Shown piece after piece: positions 56,057 to 63,758 of a stretch of DNA of 64,000 nucleotides. Within the stretch, counting starts at the first letter, position 1. Every line of letters begins with the position of its first letter. Source of the DNA: Staphylococcus sp. Marseille-Q5304 (GTDB taxonomy: Bacteria > Bacillota > Bacilli > Staphylococcales > Staphylococcaceae); assembly GCF_943737015.1 (NCBI RefSeq), contig NZ_CALSFP010000001.1, forward strand, positions 2,125,220 through 2,189,219, in the 5' to 3' direction. A program made the position numbers and the translations under genes. The notes under the pieces are model-generated. The model was not told the origin of the DNA. It saw nothing but the letters and a program-made list of their open reading frames with translations, and did no database searches.

Positions 56057-56156
56057 TTTTTAAGGTTCTTCAAATTCCAATTCTTCTACATATACAAATT
56101 GATAATGTTTTGGTCTTTTCTAAAAAATTACTTCTTAATTTTTTGATATCTTCATT

Positions 56157-56946
56157 GGTTCTGTTGCAAAGTAAAAAAATATAGCTAACCACTAATATAT
56201 CATGTCAGTGTTCGTTTAACTTGCTAGCATGATGCTAATTTCGTGGCATGGCGAAAATCCGTAGATCTGAAGAGACCTGCGGTTCTTTTTATATAGAGCG
56301 TAAATACATTCAATACCTTTTAAAGTATTCTTTGCCGTATTGATACTTTGATATCTTGTCTTTCTTACTTTAATATGACGGTGATCTTGCTCAATGAGGT
56401 TATTCAGATATTTCGATGTACAATGACAGTCAGGTTTAAGTTTAAAAGCTTTAATTACTTTAGCCATTGCTACCTTCGTTGAAGGTGCCTGATCTGTAAT
56501 TACCTTTTGAGGTTTACCAAATTGTTTAATGAGACGTTTGATAAACGCATATGCTGAATGATTATCTCGTTGCTTACGCAACCAAATATCTAATGTATGT
56601 CCCTCTGCATCAATGGCACGATATAAATAGCTCCATTTTCCTTTTATTTTGATGTACGTCTCATCAATACGCCATTTGTAATAAGCTTTTTTATGCTTTT
56701 TCTTCCAAATTTGATACAAAATTGGGGCATATTCTTGAACCCAACGGTAGACCGTTGAATGATGAACGTTTACACCACGTTCCCTTAATATTTCAGATAT
56801 ATCACGATAACTCAATGCATATCTTAGATAGTAGCCAACGGCTACAGTGATAACATCCTTGTTAAATTGTTTATATCTGAAATAGTTCATACAGAAGACT
56901 CCTTTTTGTTAAAATTATACTATAAATTCAACTTTGCAACAGAACC
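56157..56946 (-). mobile_element. IS431/IS257 (IS6 family), copy 2, no target duplication
   Basis: 790 bases with the same ends as copy 1. Flanks are TCTTCATT on the left and TTATATCT on the right, which do not match, so this copy marks a recombination or cointegrate junction. Its right end cuts into a plasmid replication gene. Confidence 0.97.
56216..56890 (-). CDS. tnp: IS431 transposase, second copy
   Basis: 224 residues with the same protein sequence as the first copy (a few silent base changes only). DDE residues in WRIDETYIKIKGKW, VITDQAPS and NLIEQDHRHIK. Same orientation as copy 1, so recombination between the two would delete the DsbA/Gly-zipper segment as a circle. Confidence 0.97.
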   Translation of the reverse strand: MNYFRYKQFNKDVITVAVGYYLRYALSYRDISEILRERGVNVHHSTVYRWVQEYAPILYQIWKKKHKKAYYKWRIDETYIKIKGKWSYLYRAIDAEGHTLDIWLRKQRDNHSAYAFIKRLIKQFGKPQKVITDQAPSTKVAMAKVIKAFKLKPDCHCTSKYLNNLIEQDHRHIKVRKTRYQSINTAKNTLKGIECIYALYKKNRRSLQIYGFSPCHEISIMLAS

Positions 56947-57561
56947 TTATATCTATTAAAGCCAAATTATAATAATGAAATCAGTCATAGCAAGGAACTT
57001 CCAAATTCACAGTTCCAAAACAATGAATTTGGAAGTTCTGGAACTGTGAATTTGGAAGTTCTTGAACAGTTGAATTCACAGTCTAATGATACTGAATTTA
57101 GTAATACTGATTATATAGAGACTGAGACTAATGATACGAATGATTTGAATGATACAACTAGCAATATTTCTGAAAACGCTCATTCGAATCATACAAATCA
57201 TCAACAAACTGAATTTAATAATGATGCGTTAAAATTCCAAGTGCTTGAAGAATTGCCACAACAAATCAAAGATTACTTAAGTAATTTTGAAATTAGAGAA
57301 ATTCGTATTATTAAAAGTGTTTTACTTAAAGGAAAAAAATCATTTAATAATGCTCATGATACATATTACCGTTTAGAAGACGTGGAGTTCGAACTTGTCA
57401 GTGTCTTAAAACGATTTAAAGCGATGTTGCTACAAAAAAATGAAACGGTTGAAGCTATGCAAGGTTATTTGATGCAATCGATTAAAGCTGAACTAGAAGA
57501 GATACATGCGCTTAATATGCGTCGTCAAAATATGCCTAAGTATAATATCTTTAACGAATAA
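56947..57561 (+). pseudogene. repA: C-terminal part of a RepA_N-type plasmid initiator
   Basis: An open frame runs from the very end of IS431 (LKPNYNNEISHSKELPNSQF) to 57561. It holds a Asn/Thr-rich linker and the conserved C-terminal domain (QQIKDYLSNFEIREIRIIKS, FELVSVLKRFKAMLLQKNET, MRRQNMPKYNIFNE). The N-terminal DNA-binding RepA_N domain is missing, removed by the IS. Staphylococcal multiresistance plasmids of the pSK1/pSK41 kind have such initiators with the origin inside the gene. Confidence 0.8.
56993..57069. repeat. Iterons inside the repA remnant
   Basis: Two direct 23-base copies beginning TGAATTTGGAAGTTCT (57024-57046 and 57047-57069) and one inverted copy GGAACTTCCAAATTCACAG (56994-57012). 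In RepA_N plasmids the origin iterons lie within repA, as here. Confidence 0.75.
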
Positions 57562-57874
57562 TTCAAATGAGCTTACAGCAATTAAAGAAACCTCAAAATA
57601 TTCGGTTAAGTCATCAGATTATTTAACTGGAGATAGCGAAAAAGATTCAGAGATTGTTAATGATTTAGAAAAAGGTTTATATCGAAAACGTATGTTGAGT
57701 TACGGTGGATTGCTTAAACAAAAACATAAAATTTTAAATTTAGACGATGCCGAAGATGGCAATTTGATTAATACAAGTGATGAAGATAAAACAACAGATG
57801 AAGAAGAAAAAGCACATTCAATTACGGCAATTTGGAATTTTGAAAAACAAAATTATTACTTAAAAAAAGTTTAG
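57506..57874 (+). CDS. Hypothetical protein after repA; start uncertain
   Basis: The frame that ends at 57874 encodes an acidic, soluble product (KETSKYSVKSSDYLTGDSEK ... RKRMLSYGGLLKQKHKILNL ... FEKQNYYLKKV). The only upstream ATG (57506) overlaps repA, and no clear ribosome-binding site precedes a later start. It may be a small accessory gene or the shifted end of a longer Rep-linked protein. The RMLSYGGLLKQ stretch suggests real coding. Confidence 0.4.
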   Translation: MRLICVVKICLSIISLTNNSNELTAIKETSKYSVKSSDYLTGDSEKDSEIVNDLEKGLYRKRMLSYGGLLKQKHKILNLDDAEDGNLINTSDEDKTTDEEEKAHSITAIWNFEKQNYYLKKV

Positions 57875-57885
57875 GAGTTTGATTT

Positions 57886-58014
57886 ATGAGTGCAAAATAC
57901 AAGAGAACTAAGTCATTTTTTATTGAGATTATTTCAGATATTGTGTTTCGAATAATTGTATTTATTCCTAATGTTTTTAATTTAATAATTCGATTTTTTA
58001 AAAGTATTGTTTAA
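57886..58014 (+). CDS. 42-residue membrane-associated peptide
   Basis: TTAGGAGTTTG before ATG gives a good start. The product is basic then hydrophobic: MSAKYKRTKSFFIEIISDIV, then RIIVFIPNVFNLIIRFFKSI. It looks like an amphipathic or single-helix membrane peptide. Function unknown; it follows the Rep-linked ORF and ends at a terminator. Confidence 0.55.
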   Translation: MSAKYKRTKSFFIEIISDIVFRIIVFIPNVFNLIIRFFKSIV

Positions 58015-58018
58015 TAAA

Positions 58019-58045
58019 CGTTAGCTTAAAAGTTAGCGTTTTTTC
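58019..58045 (+). terminator. Terminator after the Rep-linked genes
   Basis: AACGTTAGCTT pairs (with G-T pairs) with AAGTTAGCGTT, then TTTTT. Confidence 0.75.
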
Positions 58046-58091
58046 ATGTCTTTTTGCCCCTGCGGGAACTATAGCGTTCAACCGGCATGGT

Positions 58092-58136
58092 TGCCCAGTT
58101 TTTACCGCAAAAAATAATTTTGTGCGTAACTGGGCA
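58092..58136. repeat. Inverted repeat in plasmid-derived leader
   Basis: TGCCCAGTTTTTACCGC against GCGTAACTGGGCA. It lies in a non-coding stretch of a type found near replication genes of large staphylococcal plasmids; its role is not evident. Confidence 0.45.
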
Positions 58137-58328
58137 GTGTCTAAAAAATTAGTCACTGGTTTTGCTCAAATTTTTGTTTTTGGAAATAGCATATATTTAT
58201 TTGGCTCATATTTGCGTTTTAAGAGCTTATATAAGTTTTTAGGCATAAAACATATGATTTACCCCTAAATCTTTAAAATGCCCCCTTAAAATTCAAAATA
58301 AAGGTATTTAAAATTTTAAAAATAAAAA

Positions 58329-58357
58329 AGCTACTAGCAAAAAACTAGTAGCTTAAA
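58329..58357. terminator. Terminator-like hairpin
   Basis: AAGCTACTAG and CTAGTAGCTT with a CAAAAAA loop, A-rich before and T-rich after, so active on either strand. Confidence 0.75.
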
Positions 58358-58375
58358 TCTTAGTTAAATTTTGAT

Positions 58376-58460
58376 GTAGTATTAATTTTTATATCTACGC
58401 TACAACGTCGATTCAAATTCGTGCAGTATTAATTTTTGTATCTGTGCTGCAACACCGATT
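58376..58460. repeat. Two 38-base direct repeats with matched stem changes
   Basis: GTAGTATTAATTTTTATATC (58376 on) and GCAGTATTAATTTTTGTATC (58423 on). Each closes with GCTAC or GCTGC, so the GTAG/CTAC pairing of copy 1 becomes GCAG/CTGC in copy 2. Further on, 58595-58634 has GGGTCTAC and GTAGACCC as an inverted pair. No ORF in 58015-58751. Confidence 0.5.
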
Positions 58461-58751
58461 ACTTAAAACTAAGATTAAAAAAATCTACGAAGGTCGATTA
58501 TGGTTTTTGCACCGTTTGGAGCAAACGTGTAAGTGCGCCCTTACGGGATTTAACTAGATTATAACGACGAATTTTAGACCTGTAAAGCAATAACAATTGG
58601 GTCTACCAGGTAGATAAAGTGTACAAAGTAGACCCGAAAAAGTTACTTATTTTGAAGACTTTTCGTAGATATAATTTGCTAATAAAATTTCTGTCATAAT
58701 TGATAAGGAATATTATAATAAAAACTAATCTAAATAGTGGAGGCGTTAAAT

Positions 58752-59540
58752 GTGAAATTTGTGTTTGATTTAGATGGGACTATTTGTTTTAAAGGAGAAC
58801 CAGTATCAGATAAAATTCTTAATTCTTTAAAAAATCTTACGAATAGTGGTCATCAAGTTATTTTTGCATCTGCGAGACCGATTAGAGATATGCTTCCCGT
58901 TATAAGCAAGGATTTTCATGATTATACAATGATAGGTGGTAATGGTTCGCTTATTTTAAGTAAAGGAAAAATTATAAAATCTGTTTCTTTTTCGTTATCA
59001 GAAATGGAAAAAATTAAACAATTAATTAATGAATTTGATGCTACTTACTTAATTGATGGGGATTGGGATTATGCATATACTGGACCTCAAAACCATTCTA
59101 TATTAAAAAATTTAGATCCTTTAAATTCGGCTAATTTAGTTAATCTAGATTCTTTAAAATCTGTTGTGAAAGTTTTGATTTTGACATCGAGTAATAATGA
59201 ATTATTGAGTAAAAAATTAAATGAATTAGATGTATATGTAAATAAGCATGGGAATGAGAATGTACTTGATATAAGTCCTAAAGGTATACATAAATGGGCT
59301 GCACTTAAAATGTTAGGGATAGATAAAGGTGATTATATAGCTTTTGGTAATGATTCAAATGATATATCTATGTTTGAAAATGCACTTTATACAGTAATGG
59401 TTGGACATCATGAAGAATTAAGAAGTTTTGCTAAAGAATTTATTGAGAGTGAAGGGAATTTGGAGTTAAAAATTGTAGAAAAAATTGAAGAAATTGCAAA
59501 TAAGGATATTAGCGACTTTTATGCCGAGAAAATTTATTGA
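58752..59540 (+). CDS. HAD-superfamily (Cof-type) sugar-phosphate phosphatase
   Basis: 262 residues: nucleophile motif FVFDLDGTICF, motif II FASARP, cap domain, and motif IV FGNDSNDISMFENA. Cof-type HAD enzymes dephosphorylate sugar phosphates or cofactor intermediates. GTG at 58752 follows GGAGG by eight bases; the GTG at 58737 would overlap that site. The gene lies between plasmid replication debris and a single-strand origin, so it is cargo of the plasmid-derived segment. Confidence 0.85.
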   Translation: MKFVFDLDGTICFKGEPVSDKILNSLKNLTNSGHQVIFASARPIRDMLPVISKDFHDYTMIGGNGSLILSKGKIIKSVSFSLSEMEKIKQLINEFDATYLIDGDWDYAYTGPQNHSILKNLDPLNSANLVNLDSLKSVVKVLILTSSNNELLSKKLNELDVYVNKHGNENVLDISPKGIHKWAALKMLGIDKGDYIAFGNDSNDISMFENALYTVMVGHHEELRSFAKEFIESEGNLELKIVEKIEEIANKDISDFYAEKIY

Positions 59541-59541
59541 A

Positions 59542-59649
59542 GTTGAGAAGAACCCTTAACTAAACTTGGAGACGAATGTCGGCATAGCGTGAGCTATTAA
59601 GCCGACCATTCGACAAGTTTTGGGATTGTTAAGGGTTCCGAGGCTCAAC
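59542..59649. other. ssoA-type single-strand origin of a rolling-circle plasmid
   Basis: A nested hairpin: GTTGAG/CTCAAC outside, AACCCTTAAC/GTTAAGGGTT next, then CGAATGTCGGC and GCCGACCATTCG around the top. TAGCGT at 59585-59590 is the conserved CS-6 motif of staphylococcal ssoA (palA) origins, where lagging-strand synthesis starts in plasmids such as pT181. No rolling-circle Rep gene lies nearby. Confidence 0.8.
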
Positions 59650-59715
59650 GTCAATAAAGCAATTGGAATAAAGCAATAAGGTTTAGTAATCTATAAAAAA
59701 GAGAGGGGGAGTTTT

Positions 59716-60054
59716 GTGGGCAATTTAATTAGATTAGAAAATGCATTTGTTTTTATTACTGCTGTAATTATTTATTTTATGTTTGGTTTTTCTTTATGGA
59801 TCTTTTTATTATTCTTGCTAGTTCCTGATATTTCTATGTTAGGTTATTTGATTGATAAAAAAATTGGTAGTTACGTTTATAATATTGGTCATTCTTATAT
59901 AGTTCCAATATTGATAACTTTATTTTATTTGGTGATAGGTGAAAATTTATTATTAGAAATTGCTTTGATTTGGTTTTTGAAACTCGTTTACACTCGTTTC
60001 AAAAACCATAAAAAAGTGAGGTCTTTTCATGTTTCTCGAAAAACTAAAATGTGA
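59716..60054 (+). pseudogene. DUF4260 membrane protein with replaced C terminus
   Basis: GTG start with AGAGGGGG upstream. Residues 1-85 match DUF4260 (DISMLGYLIDKKIGSYVYNI, four helices). After ALIWF the expected HIGxDRMLGYGLK segment is missing and the frame runs into LKLVYTRFKNHKKVRSFHVS. The switch falls on an inverted-repeat element at 59971-60008. The gene is therefore a truncated chimera. Confidence 0.7.
59971..60008. repeat. 13-bp perfect inverted repeat, partner of 60687-60716
   Basis: TGGTTTTTGAAAC and GTTTCAAAAACCA around TCGTTTACACTC. A related copy in reverse orientation (GGTTTTTAAAACGAGTGAAA onward) occurs at 60687-60716. The two bracket the zinc-ribbon ORF and the VOC gene and mark the break in the DUF4260 gene. 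Confidence 0.65.
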
Positions 60055-60205
60055 TAACTGTAAAAAAGAAATAAGTAAAAACGAAAATATAGCAATATAT
60101 ACAAATACTAAAAATCTTAACGGAATAACAAATTTAAAAAGTTGGGCTAAAAACCAGAAAATATTATGCAAAACGTGTTCAAAACAATTGGAATTTTGTT
60201 GTTAA
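60029..60205 (+). CDS. Small zinc-ribbon-like protein
   Basis: 58 residues, starting MFLEKLKCDNCKKEISKNEN. CxxC at residues 8-11 and CKTC near residue 47, with two more Cys at the end (EFCC), fit a small zinc ribbon. The ATG follows GTGAGG and overlaps the DUF4260 fragment. Function unknown. It converges on the VOC gene with a four-base overlap of the ends. Confidence 0.6.
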   Translation: MFLEKLKCDNCKKEISKNENIAIYTNTKNLNGITNLKSWAKNQKILCKTCSKQLEFCC

Positions 60206-60618
60206 TAGTTTTTTGATGTTTGTTGCATTAATTTTTCAAAATCAGTGTCGCTGATATTTGATTGAGTAAGTGTGATCAAATGACCTTCTGGGTCTTTTAT
60301 AGTCATTTCTTTTGCGTTCCAAGGTTGTTCCTCGAGTTCGGAAATAACAAATTTTGGTGAAATTGTTTGTGATTTAGATTCTATATCTTTAACTAATAAG
60401 TTTAGATATATTGAATTCCCAACTTTAAAATCATTACTAGAAATCAACATTAAATCTTGATATTTTTCTAATCTTAAGTGATTCATTAGTACTTCGTTTT
60501 TTTCGTTTCTGAATTTGAAAACACTTTTAAAGCCAAGTGTTTTCTCGTACCATTTTTCTGCTTTTTCAATGTCTTGTACTAATATTTTGTTGAACATTGG
60601 CATTTGATAAAAATCCAT
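60202..60618 (-). CDS. VOC-family (glyoxalase/bleomycin-resistance) protein
   Basis: 138 residues with two beta-alpha-beta-beta-beta units: MFNKILVQDIEKAEKWYEKT, the fold joint YLNLLVKDIE and DPEGHLITLTQ with the closing Glu/His ligands. Members include metal-dependent glyoxalases, dioxygenases and drug-binding proteins; the substrate here is unknown. ATG at 60618 has GGTGGAG upstream. Confidence 0.78.
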   Translation of the reverse strand: MDFYQMPMFNKILVQDIEKAEKWYEKTLGFKSVFKFRNEKNEVLMNHLRLEKYQDLMLISSNDFKVGNSIYLNLLVKDIESKSQTISPKFVISELEEQPWNAKEMTIKDPEGHLITLTQSNISDTDFEKLMQQTSKNY

Positions 60619-60715
60619 GTTTTTCTCCACCTTTTTTAATTTTAATTTTATTGTAACTAATTACGTTACGTTAGTGTCAAAATTTGTGGTTTTTAAAACG
60701 AGTGAAACGAGTTTC

Positions 60716-60843
60716 TTCTTGTATCGATAATCATTGGAGGCGAAATTAATATCATTTTCCCATCTACAGGTATATCTTTACCATGAATGGATTCAATAGA
60801 TTTAATCTTTCTATATAAATCTTCTTCTTGTAATTTTTAAAAT
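60716..60843 (-). pseudogene. Short remnant, possibly the end of a PLP aminotransferase
   Basis: One minus-strand frame reads QEEDLYRKIKSIESIHGKDI then VDGKMILISPPMIIDTRR. The SPPMII turn recalls the C terminus of class III aminotransferases. No start, and it runs into the inverted repeat at 60687. Weak evidence. Confidence 0.25.
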
Positions 60844-60855
60844 CACTTTGTAAGG

Positions 60856-61845
60856 TCATTCTACTTTTTCTTTCAGCTCATTATATCCAGAGTCGATTTC
60901 AAATCCCAAATCTTCTATCATCTTATAATCTAATTTATTAGGCTGTCCTCCAGTAATTAAGTAGTCTCCTACAAATATTGAATTTGCTGCCTTTAAGGCC
61001 AAAGGTTGTAGTGAACGCAAATTAACTTCTCTACCGCCAGCAATTCTAATTTCTTTAGATGGATTGACAATCCTAAATAGAGATATAAGTCGCAAGCACT
61101 TCATGGGTGTCAATTCATCCATTTCTCCAAACTTTGTACCTTTAATAGGATGTAAAAAATTAATAGGAATACTATCTGCATCTATTTCTTTTAAGGCAAA
61201 AGCCATATCTATGATATCTTGATTTGATTCTCCCATCCCACAAATCACACCAGAACATGGTGAAATATTGTTTTCTTTCATAATTTCTAAAGTGTTTGTT
61301 CTGTCCTTATAAGTATGGGTAGTTACAACTTCTTCATGATAGTTTTCACTCGTATTTATATTATGGTTATATCTATCAACGCCAGATGATTTGAGCTTCT
61401 TAGCTTGTTCATCATTAGTTAAACCAAGGCACGCACATATTTTCAGTTGAGGATGGTTTGATTTAATTTCTTCTACTGTTCTACTTATATGATCAATTTC
61501 CTTGTTACTAGGTCCTCGGCCGCTCATGACAATGCAATATGTACCTATGTTATTCTCGTGAGCTACTTTGGCTCCGCTAACAATTTGTTCTTCTGGCACT
61601 AGAGCGTATCTTTGCTTTTGTTTCATATCTCTAGATTGACCGCAATAACCACAGTTCTCCGGACATATACCACTCTTAGCATTTAAGATCATATTTAATT
61701 TCACTTTTTTTCCATAATAATGTTTTCTTAATATATAGGCTTCGTTCAATAAATCTAATGTATCTATATTAGGATTTTCATATATTTTCAATAACCTCTC
61801 TTTAGTTAAGGTTTCTCCTTTTAAAATCTTTTCAGCTAAATTCAT
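60856..61845 (-). CDS. bioB: Biotin synthase
   Basis: 329 residues, a radical SAM enzyme that inserts sulfur into dethiobiotin. The SAM cluster motif is [14 protein letters not shown] (Cys-x3-Cys-x2-Cys). Further ligands for the second cluster lie in KICACLGLT, and [13 protein letters not shown] and [13 protein letters not shown] are typical. GAGG precedes the ATG at 61845. The rest of the pathway is missing: only a broken bioA lies upstream. Codon make-up and setting suggest plasmid-borne cargo. Confidence 0.93.
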   Translation of the reverse strand: MNLAEKILKGETLTKERLLKIYENPNIDTLDLLNEAYILRKHYYGKKVKLNMILNAKSGICPENCGYCGQSRDMKQKQRYALVPEEQIVSGAKVAHENNIGTYCIVMSGRGPSNKEIDHISRTVEEIKSNHPQLKICACLGLTNDEQAKKLKSSGVDRYNHNINTSENYHEEVVTTHTYKDRTNTLEIMKENNISPCSGVICGMGESNQDIIDMAFALKEIDADSIPINFLHPIKGTKFGEMDELTPMKCLRLISLFRIVNPSKEIRIAGGREVNLRSLQPLALKAANSIFVGDYLITGGQPNKLDYKMIEDLGFEIDSGYNELKEKVE

Positions 61846-61865
61846 ATTAATCATCCTCATCTAAT

Positions 61866-62181
61866 ATATTGTTTAGTGCTTTTTCAAAAATATTAACCAT
61901 TTTTTAAATTTCTTTATTTAATATGCTTAAAATTGGAACAAAAGTAACAATATTTTCTAAAGCAATGGAACATACTATTTGGTTACCGGTGTAAGTATAG
62001 CTATGTAAAAATGCATTAACACCATGATTATCGCTTGAAAATGTTTTATAAATCTTTTGAGAATTTAAAGTAGCAGCTAAAGGTAAATCCCCCCCGTAAT
62101 CGTCTTACCTAGACACATGATATCTAGCGCACCTTTTCATGATTACAAGCAAACATTTCACCACTCTTTCCTATATCTGTA
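61866..62181 (-). pseudogene. bioA: Remnant of bioA (DAPA aminotransferase)
   Basis: Minus-strand frames give DIGKSGEMFACNHEKV, then a break, DIMCLGKTITGG, another break, and LPLAATLNSQKIYKTFSSDN with FLHSYTYTGNQIVCSIALEN. These match the Lys-containing PLP region and the HSYTGN motif of BioA. At least two frame breaks are present and both ends are missing. It lay just before bioB, as expected in a bioAB operon. Confidence 0.75.
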
Positions 62182-63376
62182 TTAGTACTGATAATAAAAC
62201 TAAGCGTTCTAAATGTAAACTAAAAAAATAAAAATGTTTACATTAGGGGTGAAGCACTCCCATTAAATACAAAAATAAATCTGACATTTATCTAAAAAAG
62301 AGAGGCCTTAATTACTAATATTCCAAAAAACTTCCTAGAAACTCTTGAAGTTATCGTCAGACTTCTGGTTTGCATTTAACCCTACGTTTAAATAATGGTA
62401 TGACCAAGAAGGGAAAATATACTTTATATATACTGTTGATGATTTTAGACAAATTTTAAATTAATGAATAATAATTTACTAACTTAAAGTTAAAAATTGA
62501 ATTTTCTAAAGGTAGTAAGGTATATCTAATCTTCTTCTTAGCAGTACATTAGATATACGTTTATTTGCTGTAAACAGCTAAATAAAGTTACTCTTACGTT
62601 CTTTTGATCACGTATCGTAACATCTTTTAATTAAAAATATAAACTTGAGTGATTTGGTACGAAAAGAATGAGTCATTATGATAGCGAAAAAATCATTTTT
62701 ATTCATTTAACTTTTGTACAAATCATTTATTTTTTATGCTGAAAGCAGAATAAAAAATAAGAGCATAAGGAAATACAATGCCACTTTCGTGTCAATCAGC
62801 ATAGCTGATGTATTTTTCTTACCATTCCTTCGTCATTTGCTCTCACTATAAATGCGGTTATACCAGTATTTATAGTACATTTACATTAGACAAAAATGAA
62901 TTAAGTAATTTTTATTCTATAAATTACGAATGGCATTATTAATGTGAACACCAATCCTATAGATAAAGCCTATTTAAAGGGCTTCAGAGACCCTTTTATT
63001 CTAGTAGAATAAAGAATTTTGAAGTTTTATTCTGATAGAATAAGCCATTTTTGACAAAATGAAACACCAAAAACGAAATTTAAGTAGTTATAGAAAATGA
63101 ATTTGTGTTATTAATTGATACTTAAAATTTTAAAAAGCAATAAAACAAATCGCAAATTTTTATATGTTAAATTTTATGTTTTTTAAATTTATAAGGAGCT
63201 ATTTTGGTATGAAGAGTTAGAAGTTTATTCACTAATGATTTTTTTAATCTCTTCTTTTTAAAAATCATTTTTGATATTTGATTATGTGCAAACGTGTTCT
63301 AATTTATATAAATTGAGAAAAGAGCAAGGATTCCTTTTTCAGAAATCATTAATTTATGATTTATTTGATTAAGTAA
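62182..63376. other. Gene-poor stretch of about 1.2 kb
   Basis: No ORF that I can support. AT-rich, with scattered short repeats (AAAAATCATTTTT near 62690 and 63262; ATTCTxxTAGAATAA twice near 63000 and 63030: TTTATTCTAGTAGAATAAAG and TTTTATTCTGATAGAATAAG). Probably non-coding plasmid DNA or decayed genes. Confidence 0.4.
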
Positions 63377-63419
63377 ACAAAGCGCTTAATAGATTAATTA
63401 TTTCTATTAAGCGCTTTGT
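63377..63419. terminator. Perfect 17-bp inverted repeat
   Basis: ACAAAGCGCTTAATAGA and its exact complement around a nine-base loop. It is 120 bases beyond the end of the next minus-strand gene and can terminate it. Confidence 0.7.
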
Positions 63420-63536
63420 ATTTTAGATATGTATTGTCTCATTTTCATTTAAACGTATCTTTCTTTATGCATTATTGACTGCTTATAAAGGAACATTGGT
63501 AGACAAATGAATAATGATAATAAATACTACATTTAT

Positions 63537-63758
63537 TTATAGATCCTTTGCTTTTTCATTTTTTTGCGTTTTTAATTCCTGATTTTTAAAGGCTTCTAAA
63601 ATCTCTGGATGGTTTTCTTTAGCATAAAATACTAACAACGCATCCATAAAATCTATTTTACTGTCTCGTTCTTCTGCTACTAATTCATCAAATAATGGTT
63701 TGAAAGTTCTGTGTATTTTAATAGATGTTTTTTCTCTAGTTATTTTTTCTTTCGACAT
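63537..63758 (-). CDS. Small ribbon-helix-helix-like DNA-binding protein
   Basis: 73 residues. The segment EKTSIKIHRTFKPLFDELVA has the short strand and first helix of a ribbon-helix-helix fold, and IDFMDALLVFYAKE fits the second helix. The tail is Lys-rich. GGAGGATTTT stands before the ATG. Plasmids use such proteins as partition or copy-number regulators (ParR/ParG/CopG type). No parA-like gene lies within the window; 63759-64000 upstream shows no gene. Confidence 0.55.
   Translation of the reverse strand: MSKEKITREKTSIKIHRTFKPLFDELVAEERDSKIDFMDALLVFYAKENHPEILEAFKNQELKTQKNEKAKDL

Noticed and set aside
53585..56946. A classical composite transposon made of two IS431 copies
   Set aside because: Only copy 1 has target duplications, and they flank that copy alone; the outer flanks of the pair do not match.
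62182..63376. CRISPR array, tRNA or rRNA genes in the gene-poor stretch
   Set aside because: No regular repeats with spacers and no cloverleaf or rRNA-like sequence could be seen here or elsewhere in the window.
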